Part shown: positions 20,398-29,693 of the stretch, one piece after another
How positions within the stretch are numbered: the first letter of the stretch is position 1
Layout: each line of letters starts with the position of its first letter
Origin: JBEVJC01 sp040510375
GTDB taxonomy: Bacteria > Bacteroidota > Bacteroidia > Chitinophagales > Chitinophagaceae
Reading direction: 5' to 3'
NCBI GenBank assembly: GCA_040510375.1
Contig: JBEVJC010000017.1
Span: 186,001 to 250,000 of the forward strand
DNA length: 64,000 bases
Position numbers and translations under genes: made by a program
Notes under the pieces: generated by a model
Databases searched by the model: none
Told to the model about the DNA's origin: nothing
The model's input: the letters and a program-made list of their open reading frames with translations, nothing else

Positions 20398-21375
20398 TTA
20401 ACTTTTTGGCCGGGATGACCTTTTTTCAATATTTTTTGCAAGGGCCAGGACTTTATCCCGGAAAGAAACCGGTTCAACAATCTCGGCGCAGTCGCCGAAC
20501 ATCATAAACCATCTTTCCAGGGCATCATTTCCGGGTTTTACCAGGAAGGTCATTTCCACCTGGTCGCCCACCGGTTCTTCGGCAATAATGCCGTAATACT
20601 TTTTACCCGTCCGAAGGTATTTTACCACATGCCGGTCGACCCTGATCACCACTTTCTCCCTTACCTCTTCCTGTTCCTTCTTCCGGAAACTTTCCATGGG
20701 CTCATGTTCACGGGTAAAAGCCTGGTCGAGCCGGGTGATCTGCAGGATGCGGTCAGTCCGGAACTGGCGATAGTCGCCACGCAAATGGCACCAGGCCATC
20801 AGGTTCCAGTTGCTTCCTTCGTGGAAAAGTCCAACGGGTTCGATGATACGTGTAAGCGGATGTTCTGCTTCGAACGATTGATAGCGGATATTCACCTGTT
20901 TTTTTTCAGCGATACTTTCAAACAGGATTCCAAGTGAATCAGTGGATGATTCATTGTTAAATGTATTGGAGGAGTTAATCCAGACCTGTGTTTCCAGTGC
21001 ATCAACATGGTCTTTCAGGTTGCCCCGGAGAACGGAACGGATCTTCAGCATAGCGGAGCCGTAATGTTCCGCCAGTTTTTTATCGGTGAACTTCTGCATG
21101 AGTTTTTCTGCTGCTACAAAACTCGCTGCTTCATCACGTGTAAACATCACCGGTGGCAGGCGATATCCTTCCATCAGTGAATAACCAACCCCGGCCTCAC
21201 CGGATACAGGGACACCCGCTTCTTCGAGTGAACGGATATCCCTGTAAATGGTGCGCAGGCTTACTTTGAAGCGGTTGGCCAGATCCTGCGCCTTTAATAC
21301 GCGGCTGGTCTGGAGCTGCGTGAGAATGGCCACGATCCGGTCGAACCGGTTCTTTACTTCATTACTCATTAGCAT
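20398..21375 (-). CDS. YafY-type HTH/WYL-domain transcriptional regulator
   Basis: 325 aa. An N-terminal winged helix-turn-helix (LANRFKVSLRTIYRDIRSLEEAGVPV, about 27-55) is followed by a linker and a WYL domain (about 150-230; here the WYL triad reads as WNLMAWCHLRGDYRQFRTDRI). A C-terminal WCX-like extension completes the family architecture. Such regulators sense small ligands or nucleotides and often repress stress genes. The start could also be the ATG two codons later (21369). It is 28 bp downstream of the DinB gene and probably in the same transcript, a common pairing. Confidence 0.88.
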   Translation of the reverse strand: MLMSNEVKNRFDRIVAILTQLQTSRVLKAQDLANRFKVSLRTIYRDIRSLEEAGVPVSGEAGVGYSLMEGYRLPPVMFTRDEAASFVAAEKLMQKFTDKKLAEHYGSAMLKIRSVLRGNLKDHVDALETQVWINSSNTFNNESSTDSLGILFESIAEKKQVNIRYQSFEAEHPLTRIIEPVGLFHEGSNWNLMAWCHLRGDYRQFRTDRILQITRLDQAFTREHEPMESFRKKEQEEVREKVVIRVDRHVVKYLRTGKKYYGIIAEEPVGDQVEMTFLVKPGNDALERWFMMFGDCAEIVEPVSFRDKVLALAKNIEKRSSRPKS

Positions 21376-21403
21376 GGGAAATTAATTAATCCCTGCCATA
21401 TGA

Positions 21404-21898
21404 TTACCGTTCCCAGAAAAACGGCGGTTCAATACCCAGGGTGCGGAGATATACATACATCTGCCCGCGGTGGTGGATCTCGTTATCAATAAAATAACTG
21501 ATGGATGACCATCCGGTTCCGGGATACTGGCCAAATGCAAGGATCTCCTTGTCAAAAGCCCCATCGGGTAGTGAAACCCAGAGATTGTTGATCTCTTCTG
21601 TGGATTCGTCCCAGAGACGTAACAGATTTTCCTTGCTATTTTTCGGATCTTCTTTTTCATTCAGTTTGTCGGTTGTTCCATGGACAATCTGCCTGAGTCC
21701 AGGGGCACCAATAGCAAGTAATTCCTGTATCAGTTGCGCAGGCGTGCGCATATTGCCGACAGATAAAGTGAAGAGTTCCTTTTCGGGAAATGCTTCGATA
21801 ACGCGGCGTGTAAGACGACGATGACCCTGCCAGTGTTCAAGAACCTGGTCGGAGGTAACGCTGTTGGCTGTTGCTGGTCTTGCGGTTGTAGTAACCAT
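21404..21898 (-). CDS. DinB-family putative metal-dependent protein
   Basis: 164 aa from the ATG at 21898; the in-frame TTG at 21937 is rejected. It is a four-helix-bundle DinB-like protein: helix 2 carries the conserved MRTPAQLIQELLAIG region and the C-terminal NEIHHRGQMYVYLRTLGIEPP is the diagnostic motif, whose His residues would bind a divalent metal. Members act as thiol or bacillithiol transferases or are uncharacterised. It is upstream of, and likely co-transcribed with, the WYL regulator. Confidence 0.85.
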   Translation of the reverse strand: MVTTTARPATANSVTSDQVLEHWQGHRRLTRRVIEAFPEKELFTLSVGNMRTPAQLIQELLAIGAPGLRQIVHGTTDKLNEKEDPKNSKENLLRLWDESTEEINNLWVSLPDGAFDKEILAFGQYPGTGWSSISYFIDNEIHHRGQMYVYLRTLGIEPPFFWER

Positions 21899-21990
21899 AA
21901 TTGAAGGTTTTGGGTTTATAATTGATTTCTGACCCAAAGCTCCGACCGGGGTATGACAACAGTTTGTCAGTAGTGTCTGAGTATTTTTTA

Positions 21991-22034
21991 AAAAAATTAA
22001 ATCGCCGGGTAATCCTCCCCGGGGGAGTTACCGG
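21991..22034 (-). terminator. Terminator of the cytochrome-like lipoprotein gene
   Basis: An imperfect hairpin (CCGG-TAA-CTCC paired with GGAG-TTA-CCGG, 22005-22034, with small bulges). Read on the minus strand it is followed by a T7 run (complement of 21991-21997). It lies just past the stop at 22072. Confidence 0.6.
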
Positions 22035-22071
22035 AACGGCTGATTGGGGCGGAAACCGCAATTTAACCGGT

Positions 22072-22443
22072 TCAATTATCGGGAAAACCCGATTCCACCC
22101 AGATCCGGATCCGTGTAAGGTCGCAATCGTTCAGTTTGCCTGCATTCATTGGCATGGGCGGATGTCCTTCCTCATGGTTAACCGAACTGAGCAGGTTTCC
22201 ATTCGATGCCTGTAAAGCAAGTTCAGTATAGGTTCCAAGGTTTGGTCCGCCTACATTGGTAGCGGGCGTATGACACCGGTAACAGTGTTCATTCATAATC
22301 GCCAGGATCGTTGTGCTGTATCTGACGTTGGTGGTATCGCAGTTAACAGGAGGAACCGGCAGCTCTTCTTTTTTACCGGAACAACTGGTCAGTAGACAAA
22401 AAGACAAACCGGCAAATATCAGGGTGGACAGGATTTTATTCAT
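22072..22443 (-). CDS. Small cytochrome c-like lipoprotein
   Basis: 123 aa. The signal ends at LLTSC (Cys21), so it is a lipoprotein. A single haem-attachment motif CYRCH (54-58) and a distal PPMPMNAGKLNDCDL region, with a Met in the usual sixth-ligand position, resemble the c-type modules annotated as hypothetical cytochrome lipoproteins in Bacteroidota. It would need the cytochrome c maturation system for haem attachment in the periplasm. It is monocistronic, facing the DUF3052-like gene and PQQ-type dehydrogenase; a role as electron acceptor for the latter is possible but not shown. Confidence 0.7.
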   Translation of the reverse strand: MNKILSTLIFAGLSFCLLTSCSGKKEELPVPPVNCDTTNVRYSTTILAIMNEHCYRCHTPATNVGGPNLGTYTELALQASNGNLLSSVNHEEGHPPMPMNAGKLNDCDLTRIRIWVESGFPDN

Positions 22444-22573
22444 AGTACTGGATTAAAAAGATCGGTCAACCCGTAAACCTACTCAAAAAGAAAAGCGTTG
22501 TCAATACCGGTCGGGATTTATTTTAAGATATTGAACACATCGGGTTGCTGATGGTCTATATCCGCCAGTTCAT

Positions 22574-22581
22574 TAAATTTG
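22574..22581 (+). promoter_or_regulatory. TAnnTTTG promoter element, possibly giving a leaderless mRNA
   Basis: TAAATTTG is an exact match to the Bacteroidota -7 element, but no TTG is found 19-21 bp upstream. It sits only 4 bp before the ATG at 22586, so transcription would begin at or very near the start codon. Confidence 0.3.
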
Positions 22582-22585
22582 TTTC

Positions 22586-22987
22586 ATGACCCCCCTCTTT
22601 AAAAAACTGAATTTCAGGGAACAGTCGGAGATTATTGTACTAAATCCACCTGCATCCTTTGATGCTGAGCTCAAATCCATGTCGTCCGCGACCAGCGTGC
22701 GGCGGGACCTGAAAAAAAAGGACGAGGTAAGTTTCGCTATGATTTTTGCGACAACCCAACAGGAACTGGATAAGTATATCCCGATGATCCTGCCCAATCT
22801 GGTACCGGATGCTGTTCTCTGGTTCTGTTATCCCAAGGGCAGTTCTAAAAAATACAGTTGCGACTTCAACCGCGATACGGGTTGGGATGAATTAAAAAAA
22901 AGCGGGTATGATACCGTCAGGGCAGTGGCTGTAGATGAAGACTGGTCCGCCTTAAGGTTCCGCCGGAATGAATTTATCGGTCGTTGA
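22586..22987 (+). CDS. DUF3052-like hypothetical protein
   Basis: 133 aa, no signal peptide. The C-terminal half has the pattern LWFCYPKGSSKKY, then DFNRDTGWDEL, then VDEDWSALRFRRNE, which matches the conserved core I associate with DUF3052-type proteins (aliphatic YPK, RDxxW, DxxWSALRFR). The family is cytoplasmic and uncharacterised. It overlaps the non-coding start of the longest open frame of the following dehydrogenase but ends 67 bp before that gene's real ATG. Confidence 0.65.
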   Translation: MTPLFKKLNFREQSEIIVLNPPASFDAELKSMSSATSVRRDLKKKDEVSFAMIFATTQQELDKYIPMILPNLVPDAVLWFCYPKGSSKKYSCDFNRDTGWDELKKSGYDTVRAVAVDEDWSALRFRRNEFIGR

Positions 22988-23054
22988 GCCTAAAATCTAC
23001 TGTTTATGCCATTCGCTTCGTAATATTACCCCTCATACAATTCACGATCAACAT

Positions 23055-24296
23055 ATGAAGAAGATTAACCTTATGATTTTAACCGGCACCATGCTGGCAC
23101 TCACTTCCTGCGGGTCTGCTGTAAATGAGAAAACGGCTGATACCTCCGACCGTTCCGATTCAACTGGTAATGGTTCGGTAGAAACCAAAAAACCAAATGC
23201 AGATTATAAACCTGCATTTAAGGGCCAGACGAGAATAGCCGCCATTAAATCCAAAACACCATATGCCGGTACAGTACTGAGCAGTGATTTGAAAAGCCCA
23301 TGGGGTATCGGCAACCTTCCCGATGGCCGGCTGATCATTACTGAAAAAAAGGGGACCATGCGCATAGCAACACTAACAGGTACTGTAGGTGCACCAATCA
23401 CTGGTATTCCGGAAGTGAATGATAAAAACCAGGGCGGATTACTTGGTATCACAGTTGATCCGGCCTTTGCACAGAACAGGAGGATATTCTGGGTATTCTC
23501 TGAAAAATTACCGGAAGGAAATATTACTTCAGTAGCCCGGGGAAGACTATCGGCTGATGAAAAAAAGATCGAAGGTGCCACTTTTATTTATCGTGCAGTG
23601 CCGGCATATAAAAGCAGTCTTCATTATGGAGGACGCATCCTGTTTGATAAAACAGGTAACCTCCTGGTGAGTACGGGTGAAAGATCGGACCTGGAAACAA
23701 GGCCTCTTGCACAGGACCTGAATACAGCGCTTGGAAAGATCGTGAGGATTACCCCCGACGGCAAACCCGCACCCGGTAATCCTTTCGCAGGAAACAACAA
23801 TGCCCGTCCCGAAATTTATTCATATGGCCACCGCAACGTACAGGGACTTGCCATAAATCCGGTAACCGGCGATTTGTGGGACAGCGAATTCGGACCTCGT
23901 GGTGGTGATGAGATTAATCTTGTTGTACCCGGAAAGAATTACGGCTGGCCAACTATAACTTATGGAATCGAATATTCCGGTGATAAAGTGGGTGCCGCCA
24001 TCCAGCAGAAACCGGGACTTGAACAACCGGTATATTACTGGGACCCGGTGATCTCACCAAGTGGTATTACTTTTTATAATTCCGATAATATTCCTGAATG
24101 GAAAAATAACCTGTTCGTTTCCGCACTGAGCGGTTCACATATTATCAGGCTCGTGATTAAAAACAATAAGGTAGTAGGAGAAGAACGTTTACTGGAAGGT
24201 GAGTCGCAACGTTTCCGCGATATTATCCAGGGAAAAGACGGTGCGCTGTATGCGGTGACCGATGGTGGTAAGTTATACCGGATTTATAAAAAATAA
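23055..24296 (+). CDS. PQQ-dependent sugar dehydrogenase (soluble aldose dehydrogenase family), lipoprotein
   Basis: 413 aa from the ATG at 23055, which opens a lipoprotein signal (LALTSC, Cys19); an upstream in-frame ATG at 22968 lies in the previous gene and is rejected. The six-bladed propeller family is shown by LKSPWGIGNLPDGRLIITEKKGTMR, GGLLGITVDPAF, LHYGGRILFDKTGNLLVSTGER, YSYGHRNVQGLA and DSEFGPRGGDEINLV, the last including the metal/PQQ-site region of glucose/sorbosone dehydrogenases. It oxidises aldoses in the periplasm. No PQQ biosynthesis genes lie in the window. A long hairpin terminator follows. Confidence 0.88.
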   Translation: MKKINLMILTGTMLALTSCGSAVNEKTADTSDRSDSTGNGSVETKKPNADYKPAFKGQTRIAAIKSKTPYAGTVLSSDLKSPWGIGNLPDGRLIITEKKGTMRIATLTGTVGAPITGIPEVNDKNQGGLLGITVDPAFAQNRRIFWVFSEKLPEGNITSVARGRLSADEKKIEGATFIYRAVPAYKSSLHYGGRILFDKTGNLLVSTGERSDLETRPLAQDLNTALGKIVRITPDGKPAPGNPFAGNNNARPEIYSYGHRNVQGLAINPVTGDLWDSEFGPRGGDEINLVVPGKNYGWPTITYGIEYSGDKVGAAIQQKPGLEQPVYYWDPVISPSGITFYNSDNIPEWKNNLFVSALSGSHIIRLVIKNNKVVGEERLLEGESQRFRDIIQGKDGALYAVTDGGKLYRIYKK

Positions 24297-24312
24297 TTTC
24301 TCCCTCCAATAA

Positions 24313-24352
24313 TGATGGCCGGATCATGATGTATGTCATGGTCCGGCCATCA
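24313..24352. terminator. Bidirectional terminator with 17-bp stem
   Basis: TGATGGCCGGATCATGA pairs with TCATGGTCCGGCCATCA (one G-T wobble) around a 6-nt loop. It lies between the dehydrogenase (+) and the convergent hypothetical gene (-), so it probably serves both directions. Confidence 0.75.
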
Positions 24353-24371
24353 GTCATTTATAAAACACAGT

Positions 24372-24731
24372 TTACCTTGCCAGGAGTGTACCCGGCACCC
24401 TCATTCCCTGCTCATCATCGAGCACTTTCGCCATCACGCGGGAAATTGCTGCAGGTATGGTGGCCGCCTGGTCTTCACTAAGTGCACGTACCAATTCGTG
24501 GAACTCATCTTTTTCATCATAGTAGCCATGATAAAAAAAATAACGGTTACCCGGATGAAGACGGATAGAGATCTCGGAATCATCATGTTCCTGGAAAGTT
24601 GACAGCACGGCCCATTGTTCGTTATCTTCAAATTCAAAACGAATATCCACCATGGGTCGATTGATCGTATCGGTGATCAATTTACCAATCAGGTTATCAA
24701 TCTGATCGTAAATAGATTCTTCGTGTGTCAT
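24372..24731 (-). CDS. Small hypothetical protein
   Basis: 119 aa from the ATG at 24731 (MTHEESIYDQID); a GTG-initiated extension to 24854 is unconvincing. It is acidic and soluble, with a beta-rich centre (DIRFEFEDNEQWAVLSTFQEHDDSEISIRL) and helices at both ends; there is no signal or membrane segment. I do not recognise a family. A TAATTTTG element (exact TAnnTTTG, minus strand, 24875-24868) lies about 140 bp upstream. Confidence 0.55.
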   Translation of the reverse strand: MTHEESIYDQIDNLIGKLITDTINRPMVDIRFEFEDNEQWAVLSTFQEHDDSEISIRLHPGNRYFFYHGYYDEKDEFHELVRALSEDQAATIPAAISRVMAKVLDDEQGMRVPGTLLAR

Positions 24732-24867
24732 ATAAAAAAATTTTAATAACCCTGGACCGGTCATTTTAATGAGTCCGCAATTTGCATTTAATTCCTGTAA
24801 AAAAACAATACCTGCTATTTTTTTACCGCTATTTTCTTTTGCCTGAAGGATCACACAAAAAAATCCG

Positions 24868-24875
24868 CAAAATTA
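24868..24875 (-). promoter_or_regulatory. TAnnTTTG promoter element (minus strand)
   Basis: Reads TAATTTTG on the minus strand, upstream of the small gene starting at 24731. A TTG lies 23 bp further upstream, slightly longer than the usual 19-21 bp spacing. Confidence 0.3.
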
Positions 24876-24932
24876 TAAAAGAACTTGTTCAATCTGTCCA
24901 ACAGATGTCCATGAAATCCTTAATTTTCAGGC

Positions 24933-26345
24933 ATGAAAAAATCCGTACTAACAGGTCTCGCAAGCCTGGCATTACTATTCAATACCGGACTTATAAATGC
25001 GCAGCTGACCAGTCAGTCTTCCGGTAGTGGCGACCTTAAAAAGCTTCAGCAAAATTTTGTGGATCTCCGTTTCGGAATGTTTATCCATTTTAATATCCCA
25101 ACCTACGCCAACTCCGACTGGCCGGATCCCGAAACACCAGCCAGGCTTTTTAATCCCCAAAAGCTTGATGCCGGACAGTGGGCCAGGGCAGCCCGGTCGG
25201 CAAATATGAGTTACGGTTGCCTCACTACCAAACACCATAGCGGATTCTGTATCTGGGATACAAAAACAACTTCCTATAGTGTAATGAACAGCCCGTATAA
25301 AAAAGATGTGGTGAAGGAATTTGTGGATGCCTTCCGGGCAAACGGCCTGAAGGTTATGCTGTATTATTCAATTCTCGATACCCATCATGAATTACGTCCC
25401 AATAAAATCACCGATGCCCATATCCAACTGGTGAAATCGCAGATCACCGAATTACTTACCAATTACGGCAAAATCGAAGCCCTGGTGATCGATGGCTGGG
25501 ATGCGCCATGGTCAAGGATTACGTACGACCAGATTCCCTTTGAAGAAATCTATTTACTGATAAAAAAACTTCAGCCTGATTGCCTGGTCATGGACCTGAA
25601 TGGTGCCAAATATCCGGCGGAGGGTCTGTACTATACTGATATAAAGACCTATGAAATGGGTGCGGGCCAGCGTTTGTCGAAAGAAAGCAAACGGATGCCT
25701 TCACTCGCCTGCCTGCCGATAAACAGCAGCTGGTTCTGGAAAACTGATTTTCCCGAAAAACCGGTACGTGATCCACAGAAGACCGTTAATGAACTGATCA
25801 GGCCTTTAAATGAATCAAGTTGCAATTTCATACTTAATGTAGCGCCCAACCGCGATGGACTGATCGATGAGAACGCGATAGTTGCCTTGAGGGAAATTGG
25901 AAAGATCTGGAAAAATGAAGGTCGCACCGTTGAGTTATCACCTTCCGGACTGCCCTTAATCTCTTCCAATATTGCAATTCGCCAGCCAGCTGGTTCCAGC
26001 TGGAGTGATGATATGGATATTATGGATTTCGCAAACGATGATGATTATAAAACTGCATGGCGTTCGCACCCTTCCGTGAGCCAACCCTGGTGGGAAGTTA
26101 GTTTCCATACTGCCAAAGATTTTAATACGATTGTTATTGCCGAACCAACACCCAATATTGAAAAATATTCGTTGGAATATTGGGATGGTGGCAATTGGAA
26201 ATTACTTTTCACCGGCACAAACCTCAACAGTATCAAGATCCATCGGTTTGAAAGGGTGTGGAGTAATAAGATCAGGATAACTGTTCTTTCATCAAAATCG
26301 TCCGCTGCTATAACAGAGTTCCAGGTGTTTAATGAACGGAGATAA
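24933..26345 (+). CDS. GH29 alpha-L-fucosidase with C-terminal discoidin-like domain, secreted
   Basis: 470 aa with a signal peptide (cleaved near INAQ). Family features: the N-terminal RFGMFIHFNIPTYANSDWPD strand, the KHHSGFCIWDTKTTSYSV segment (substrate-binding His residues), the central VIDGWDAPWS region expected to carry the catalytic Asp, and NFILNVAPNRDGLID. Residues about 345-470 resemble an F5/8-type-C (discoidin) carbohydrate-binding domain. It would release alpha-L-fucose from glycans in the periplasm or at the surface. It stands alone, not in a Sus-type operon. Confidence 0.88.
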   Translation: MKKSVLTGLASLALLFNTGLINAQLTSQSSGSGDLKKLQQNFVDLRFGMFIHFNIPTYANSDWPDPETPARLFNPQKLDAGQWARAARSANMSYGCLTTKHHSGFCIWDTKTTSYSVMNSPYKKDVVKEFVDAFRANGLKVMLYYSILDTHHELRPNKITDAHIQLVKSQITELLTNYGKIEALVIDGWDAPWSRITYDQIPFEEIYLLIKKLQPDCLVMDLNGAKYPAEGLYYTDIKTYEMGAGQRLSKESKRMPSLACLPINSSWFWKTDFPEKPVRDPQKTVNELIRPLNESSCNFILNVAPNRDGLIDENAIVALREIGKIWKNEGRTVELSPSGLPLISSNIAIRQPAGSSWSDDMDIMDFANDDDYKTAWRSHPSVSQPWWEVSFHTAKDFNTIVIAEPTPNIEKYSLEYWDGGNWKLLFTGTNLNSIKIHRFERVWSNKIRITVLSSKSSAAITEFQVFNERR

Positions 26346-26382
26346 TATTATCCGGGTGTATTCAGGTTCAGATAACGGGAGA

Positions 26383-27042
26383 TCAGACCAGCAGGCTTTC
26401 GGCTGTTTGTACAATACGAAGGCTGATCAGTAACCAGAGTAATCCAACAATAAACCCAACGAGTACATCGCTGGCATAGTGGACACGCAGATATACCCTG
26501 CTGAAACCAATAACCAGGATCAGCAAACACAGCATTGTTATCAATAAATATTGCAGCGGTGAAGCCCAGCCGGTTTGAAGGATAAAATAAATCAGGAGTC
26601 CATAAAAGCTCACCGACATAATTGCATGTCCGCTCGGAAAACTTAAACCCTTTGCAATATTGAGTAGTGGATAAAGCGGACGACGTCGGTGGAACAGGTA
26701 CTTCAACAGGAACATTAATACCAGGCTGCTGAGTGCAGTGGCAAGGGCACGGATAGAGTACCAGTGCTGGTGACGGACAAACAGGAAGAAACAGATCAGC
26801 AGCAGGTTGGCGGGAATAAGAAACTGCGATTTGCCAAGGAATGTGAAGCCCAGCATCAGCCGGTTGTTACGCGCATTCACCAGAGGCTGCAGCCTGGTGA
26901 ATACAGCGAGATCGAGACCTTTGTATTTTCTTAGCCAGTCCCTGATTGAAAAGATTACCAACGCGAGTATCAGGGTGAACAGGATCATTGATCCGATCAC
27001 ATGAAGCACGATGAATAACGCGATCCTTGTTTTCTCATTCAT
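26383..27042 (-). CDS. PAP2-family membrane phosphatase
   Basis: 219 aa with about six membrane helices. The three PAP2 signatures are present: K-x6-RP as KYLFHRRRPLYP, FPSGHAIMS, and SRVYLRVHYASDV with the catalytic His. It probably dephosphorylates a lipid such as undecaprenyl pyrophosphate or phosphatidylglycerol phosphate on the periplasmic face. It lies downstream of the PAS histidine kinase on the same strand with a 190-bp gap that I cannot assign. Confidence 0.9.
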   Translation of the reverse strand: MNEKTRIALFIVLHVIGSMILFTLILALVIFSIRDWLRKYKGLDLAVFTRLQPLVNARNNRLMLGFTFLGKSQFLIPANLLLICFFLFVRHQHWYSIRALATALSSLVLMFLLKYLFHRRRPLYPLLNIAKGLSFPSGHAIMSVSFYGLLIYFILQTGWASPLQYLLITMLCLLILVIGFSRVYLRVHYASDVLVGFIVGLLWLLISLRIVQTAESLLV

Positions 27043-27232
27043 CTGCGATGGTAGATGGTTTCAGTGGCCTTCTGATATAAATTGATTTCCCTAAAATTAA
27101 GGTGATTTTTGGGGCTGGAATTTTTTTGCAGGTGTAAACATATTCCAGAACCGATCTGCTTAAGGAAAGACCGGGTTTATAAAACATCCAAACGGAAGGG
27201 TTCCCAGGTGATCGGTCCGGAGAAGGCCCGGT

Positions 27233-29575
27233 TTATCTGGCAACAGCAACAGGAACTGGTTCCTGCAAGCCAACGGCGGCACCGGGGATAGTTACAGTCA
27301 TTTTACATCCGTTGCCCGGACTGCTTTCAATTTCCATTTTACCATTCAGTAATTCTGCACGACCCACAATATTCCGCAACCCGATGCCTTTTTTCCTGGC
27401 GATTGTATCGAAACCAATTCCATTATCGGATATGATCAATACAGTACCGCCCTGTTCAACAGCTGGTTTAAGGGAAATCAGCACTTCCGTGCACTTTGCA
27501 TGTTTAAGTGTATTATTTAACTGCTCCTGGACGATCCGGTAAATGGTAAGCTTGTGATCACGCGAAAGACCCGTTTCTATTTGGTCGCAGAAATCGACTT
27601 TAACCAGGAATTTCTCAATAAGGTTTATTGTCATTGCGATATCATTAATCGCTGGAATCAGTCCGAAATCACCTGCAGCCGGCGGTAACAGGGCATGTGA
27701 TAATTTCCGGATTTCCTTTGTGGCAAGATGCACCAGTTCCTTCCCCTGGATAATCATTCCGGGCTTGATGTTTTCAAATGAAAGGCCATGTTCAATATAT
27801 AGATTGGCTGTAGCGAGGATCTGGTTGATATTATCGTGCAACTCCAGCCCTATCTGCTCGCGCTCCCGTTCCTGACCCTGGATAGTAGCCCGGGTAACGG
27901 CTCGCTGTTCATGCATTTTGGCACGCTGCAGCGACAACTCCAATCTCCGTTTTTCGGTTATATCCTGCATAGCGCCCATGAGGCGGAATGGTTTGCCTTC
28001 CTGGTTATACAGGATCAGCAGTTTATCATCTACCAGTTTGTATGTACCATCAGCACACCGGAAACGAAGCTCGCGTTTTAATATCGGGGTCTTATTGCGG
28101 AATGCTTCTTCGGCTACCCTGAGTAGTCCCGGTAATTCATCGGGATGCAGGTTCCCCCTCCAGGTTTCCCTCGGCATTTTTCCCGGAACCCAGTCATGCC
28201 CGAAAAGATTTGCATAACCCTCCCCCCAATAGACCACGCCTTCTACCATGTCCAACTCATATATAGCATCATTGGTGATCCGGGCAATCATACTGAATTT
28301 TTCATTCGCCTTACTGATCTCATCGATTGCCTGTTTCTTCCTGGTAATGTCTTTGAAATATACGGATAACCCAATCTCCGAGGGATAGACAATTGCTTCC
28401 ACCCAGAGCTGGGTGGTTGGGTAAAAATCTTCGAACCTCACCGTCACACCTTCCCGCATAGCCCGTCGGAATTCAAGGGCTGTCTTTGGTGGGATTATCG
28501 TTTTAAAATAGTCAAAAAGGTTTTTGCCCAGAACATTGGCACGTTGCACCTGTACGATCCGTTCAGCGGTTTTGTTCCAGTAAATAACCGTAAAATTTTT
28601 ATCGACTGAAAAGAAACCATCGCCGATGCTTTCCAGTATGTTCGTATTTTCCTGGTTTGATTTAATAAGTAATTGCCGGGCTTTCTTTTCTTCGGTGATA
28701 TCCTTGGCCAGCACCATTATTGCATCAACTCCCCCGAATGTTATACCGTGGCTTACAATGTCGACATAGATAACGGATCCGTCTTTTTTTAGATGTTCAA
28801 ACTCCCCCGCCCTGATATAGGATTTATCGCGGCGAAGCGCCATTGCCGCGCGAAAACTTCCTGCATCTTTGGCTGACCTGATATCCAGCACGGTCAACTG
28901 TTTGAATTCCTCCGCAGTATATCCATACTGTTGTGAAGCTGCTTCATTAACTGCCAGGAATCGGAGGGTCGTCTGATCATAGATCCACATTGGTGCAGGA
29001 TTATGATGAAAAAGGTACCGGTAGCCTTCTTCTGACTTACGCAATTTTGCATCTGTTTCCGTGATTTCTTTTACAAACCTGAAACTATCACTTATAAGCG
29101 GTGGGCTGGTATCCGGCAAACACTGATGAGGCGGATGGAATGAAGGGGACTTTAATTCAGCGGGTGCTGGCTCGGGGTGAATAAGTGCGGTAAACCCGGT
29201 AACACGTCCAAGTTCATCGTTGATCGGTGAAATGGTCATGGTCACGGTTATCGAAAACCCTTTCCTGGTTTCAAGCTGTATTCTTTGTGCCTTCAATACC
29301 TGGCCCAACAATACCCTCCGGCTCCACATTGTAAGTACTGTTGTGGTCCGACTGGTCAGCAAATCAAAAAGTGAGTGGTTATAAACGCATGAAGGATCAA
29401 TATTAAAAAGTGCCGAAGCAGCGTTGTTAAACACCCGGATGATTCCTGAATTGTCAGTTCCGATTACTGCAGCGGCCAGTGAATCGATTATCGATGCATT
29501 CACATTATTCTCGTCAAATACAGCCGGGACAAACTGGACAGCAACTTGGTTCAATTGGAGTAGGTTTAAAAACAC
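27233..29575 (-). CDS. Multi-PAS sensor histidine kinase (HisKA_3 type)
   Basis: 780 aa, no membrane helix, so cytoplasmic sensing. Four PAS-like domains lie at about 25-125, 180-295 (RYLFHHNPAPMWIYD), 310-415 (SIGDGFFSVDKNFTVIYW) and 425-550 (TNDAIYELDMVEGVVYWG). The phospho-acceptor motif ELHDNINQ has His580, and the HATPase domain contains ISDNGIGFD and GIGLRNIVGRAELLNG. HisKA_3 kinases normally pair with LuxR/NarL-type regulators, but none is adjacent, so this is an orphan kinase. The start is a GTG at 29575; no ATG precedes the first PAS domain, so the start is uncertain. Confidence 0.85.
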   Translation of the reverse strand: MFLNLLQLNQVAVQFVPAVFDENNVNASIIDSLAAAVIGTDNSGIIRVFNNAASALFNIDPSCVYNHSLFDLLTSRTTTVLTMWSRRVLLGQVLKAQRIQLETRKGFSITVTMTISPINDELGRVTGFTALIHPEPAPAELKSPSFHPPHQCLPDTSPPLISDSFRFVKEITETDAKLRKSEEGYRYLFHHNPAPMWIYDQTTLRFLAVNEAASQQYGYTAEEFKQLTVLDIRSAKDAGSFRAAMALRRDKSYIRAGEFEHLKKDGSVIYVDIVSHGITFGGVDAIMVLAKDITEEKKARQLLIKSNQENTNILESIGDGFFSVDKNFTVIYWNKTAERIVQVQRANVLGKNLFDYFKTIIPPKTALEFRRAMREGVTVRFEDFYPTTQLWVEAIVYPSEIGLSVYFKDITRKKQAIDEISKANEKFSMIARITNDAIYELDMVEGVVYWGEGYANLFGHDWVPGKMPRETWRGNLHPDELPGLLRVAEEAFRNKTPILKRELRFRCADGTYKLVDDKLLILYNQEGKPFRLMGAMQDITEKRRLELSLQRAKMHEQRAVTRATIQGQEREREQIGLELHDNINQILATANLYIEHGLSFENIKPGMIIQGKELVHLATKEIRKLSHALLPPAAGDFGLIPAINDIAMTINLIEKFLVKVDFCDQIETGLSRDHKLTIYRIVQEQLNNTLKHAKCTEVLISLKPAVEQGGTVLIISDNGIGFDTIARKKGIGLRNIVGRAELLNGKMEIESSPGNGCKMTVTIPGAAVGLQEPVPVAVAR

Positions 29576-29693
29576 CTGCGCAGGTGGCGGGTGGGTAAAG
29601 ATCGTCCATGAAACCTCAGGATAAGGTAGTCGAATGACCGTATTTCAGGTAGTTGGAGTTCTACGCCGGCGGAAAATACCATTAACCAGCCTG

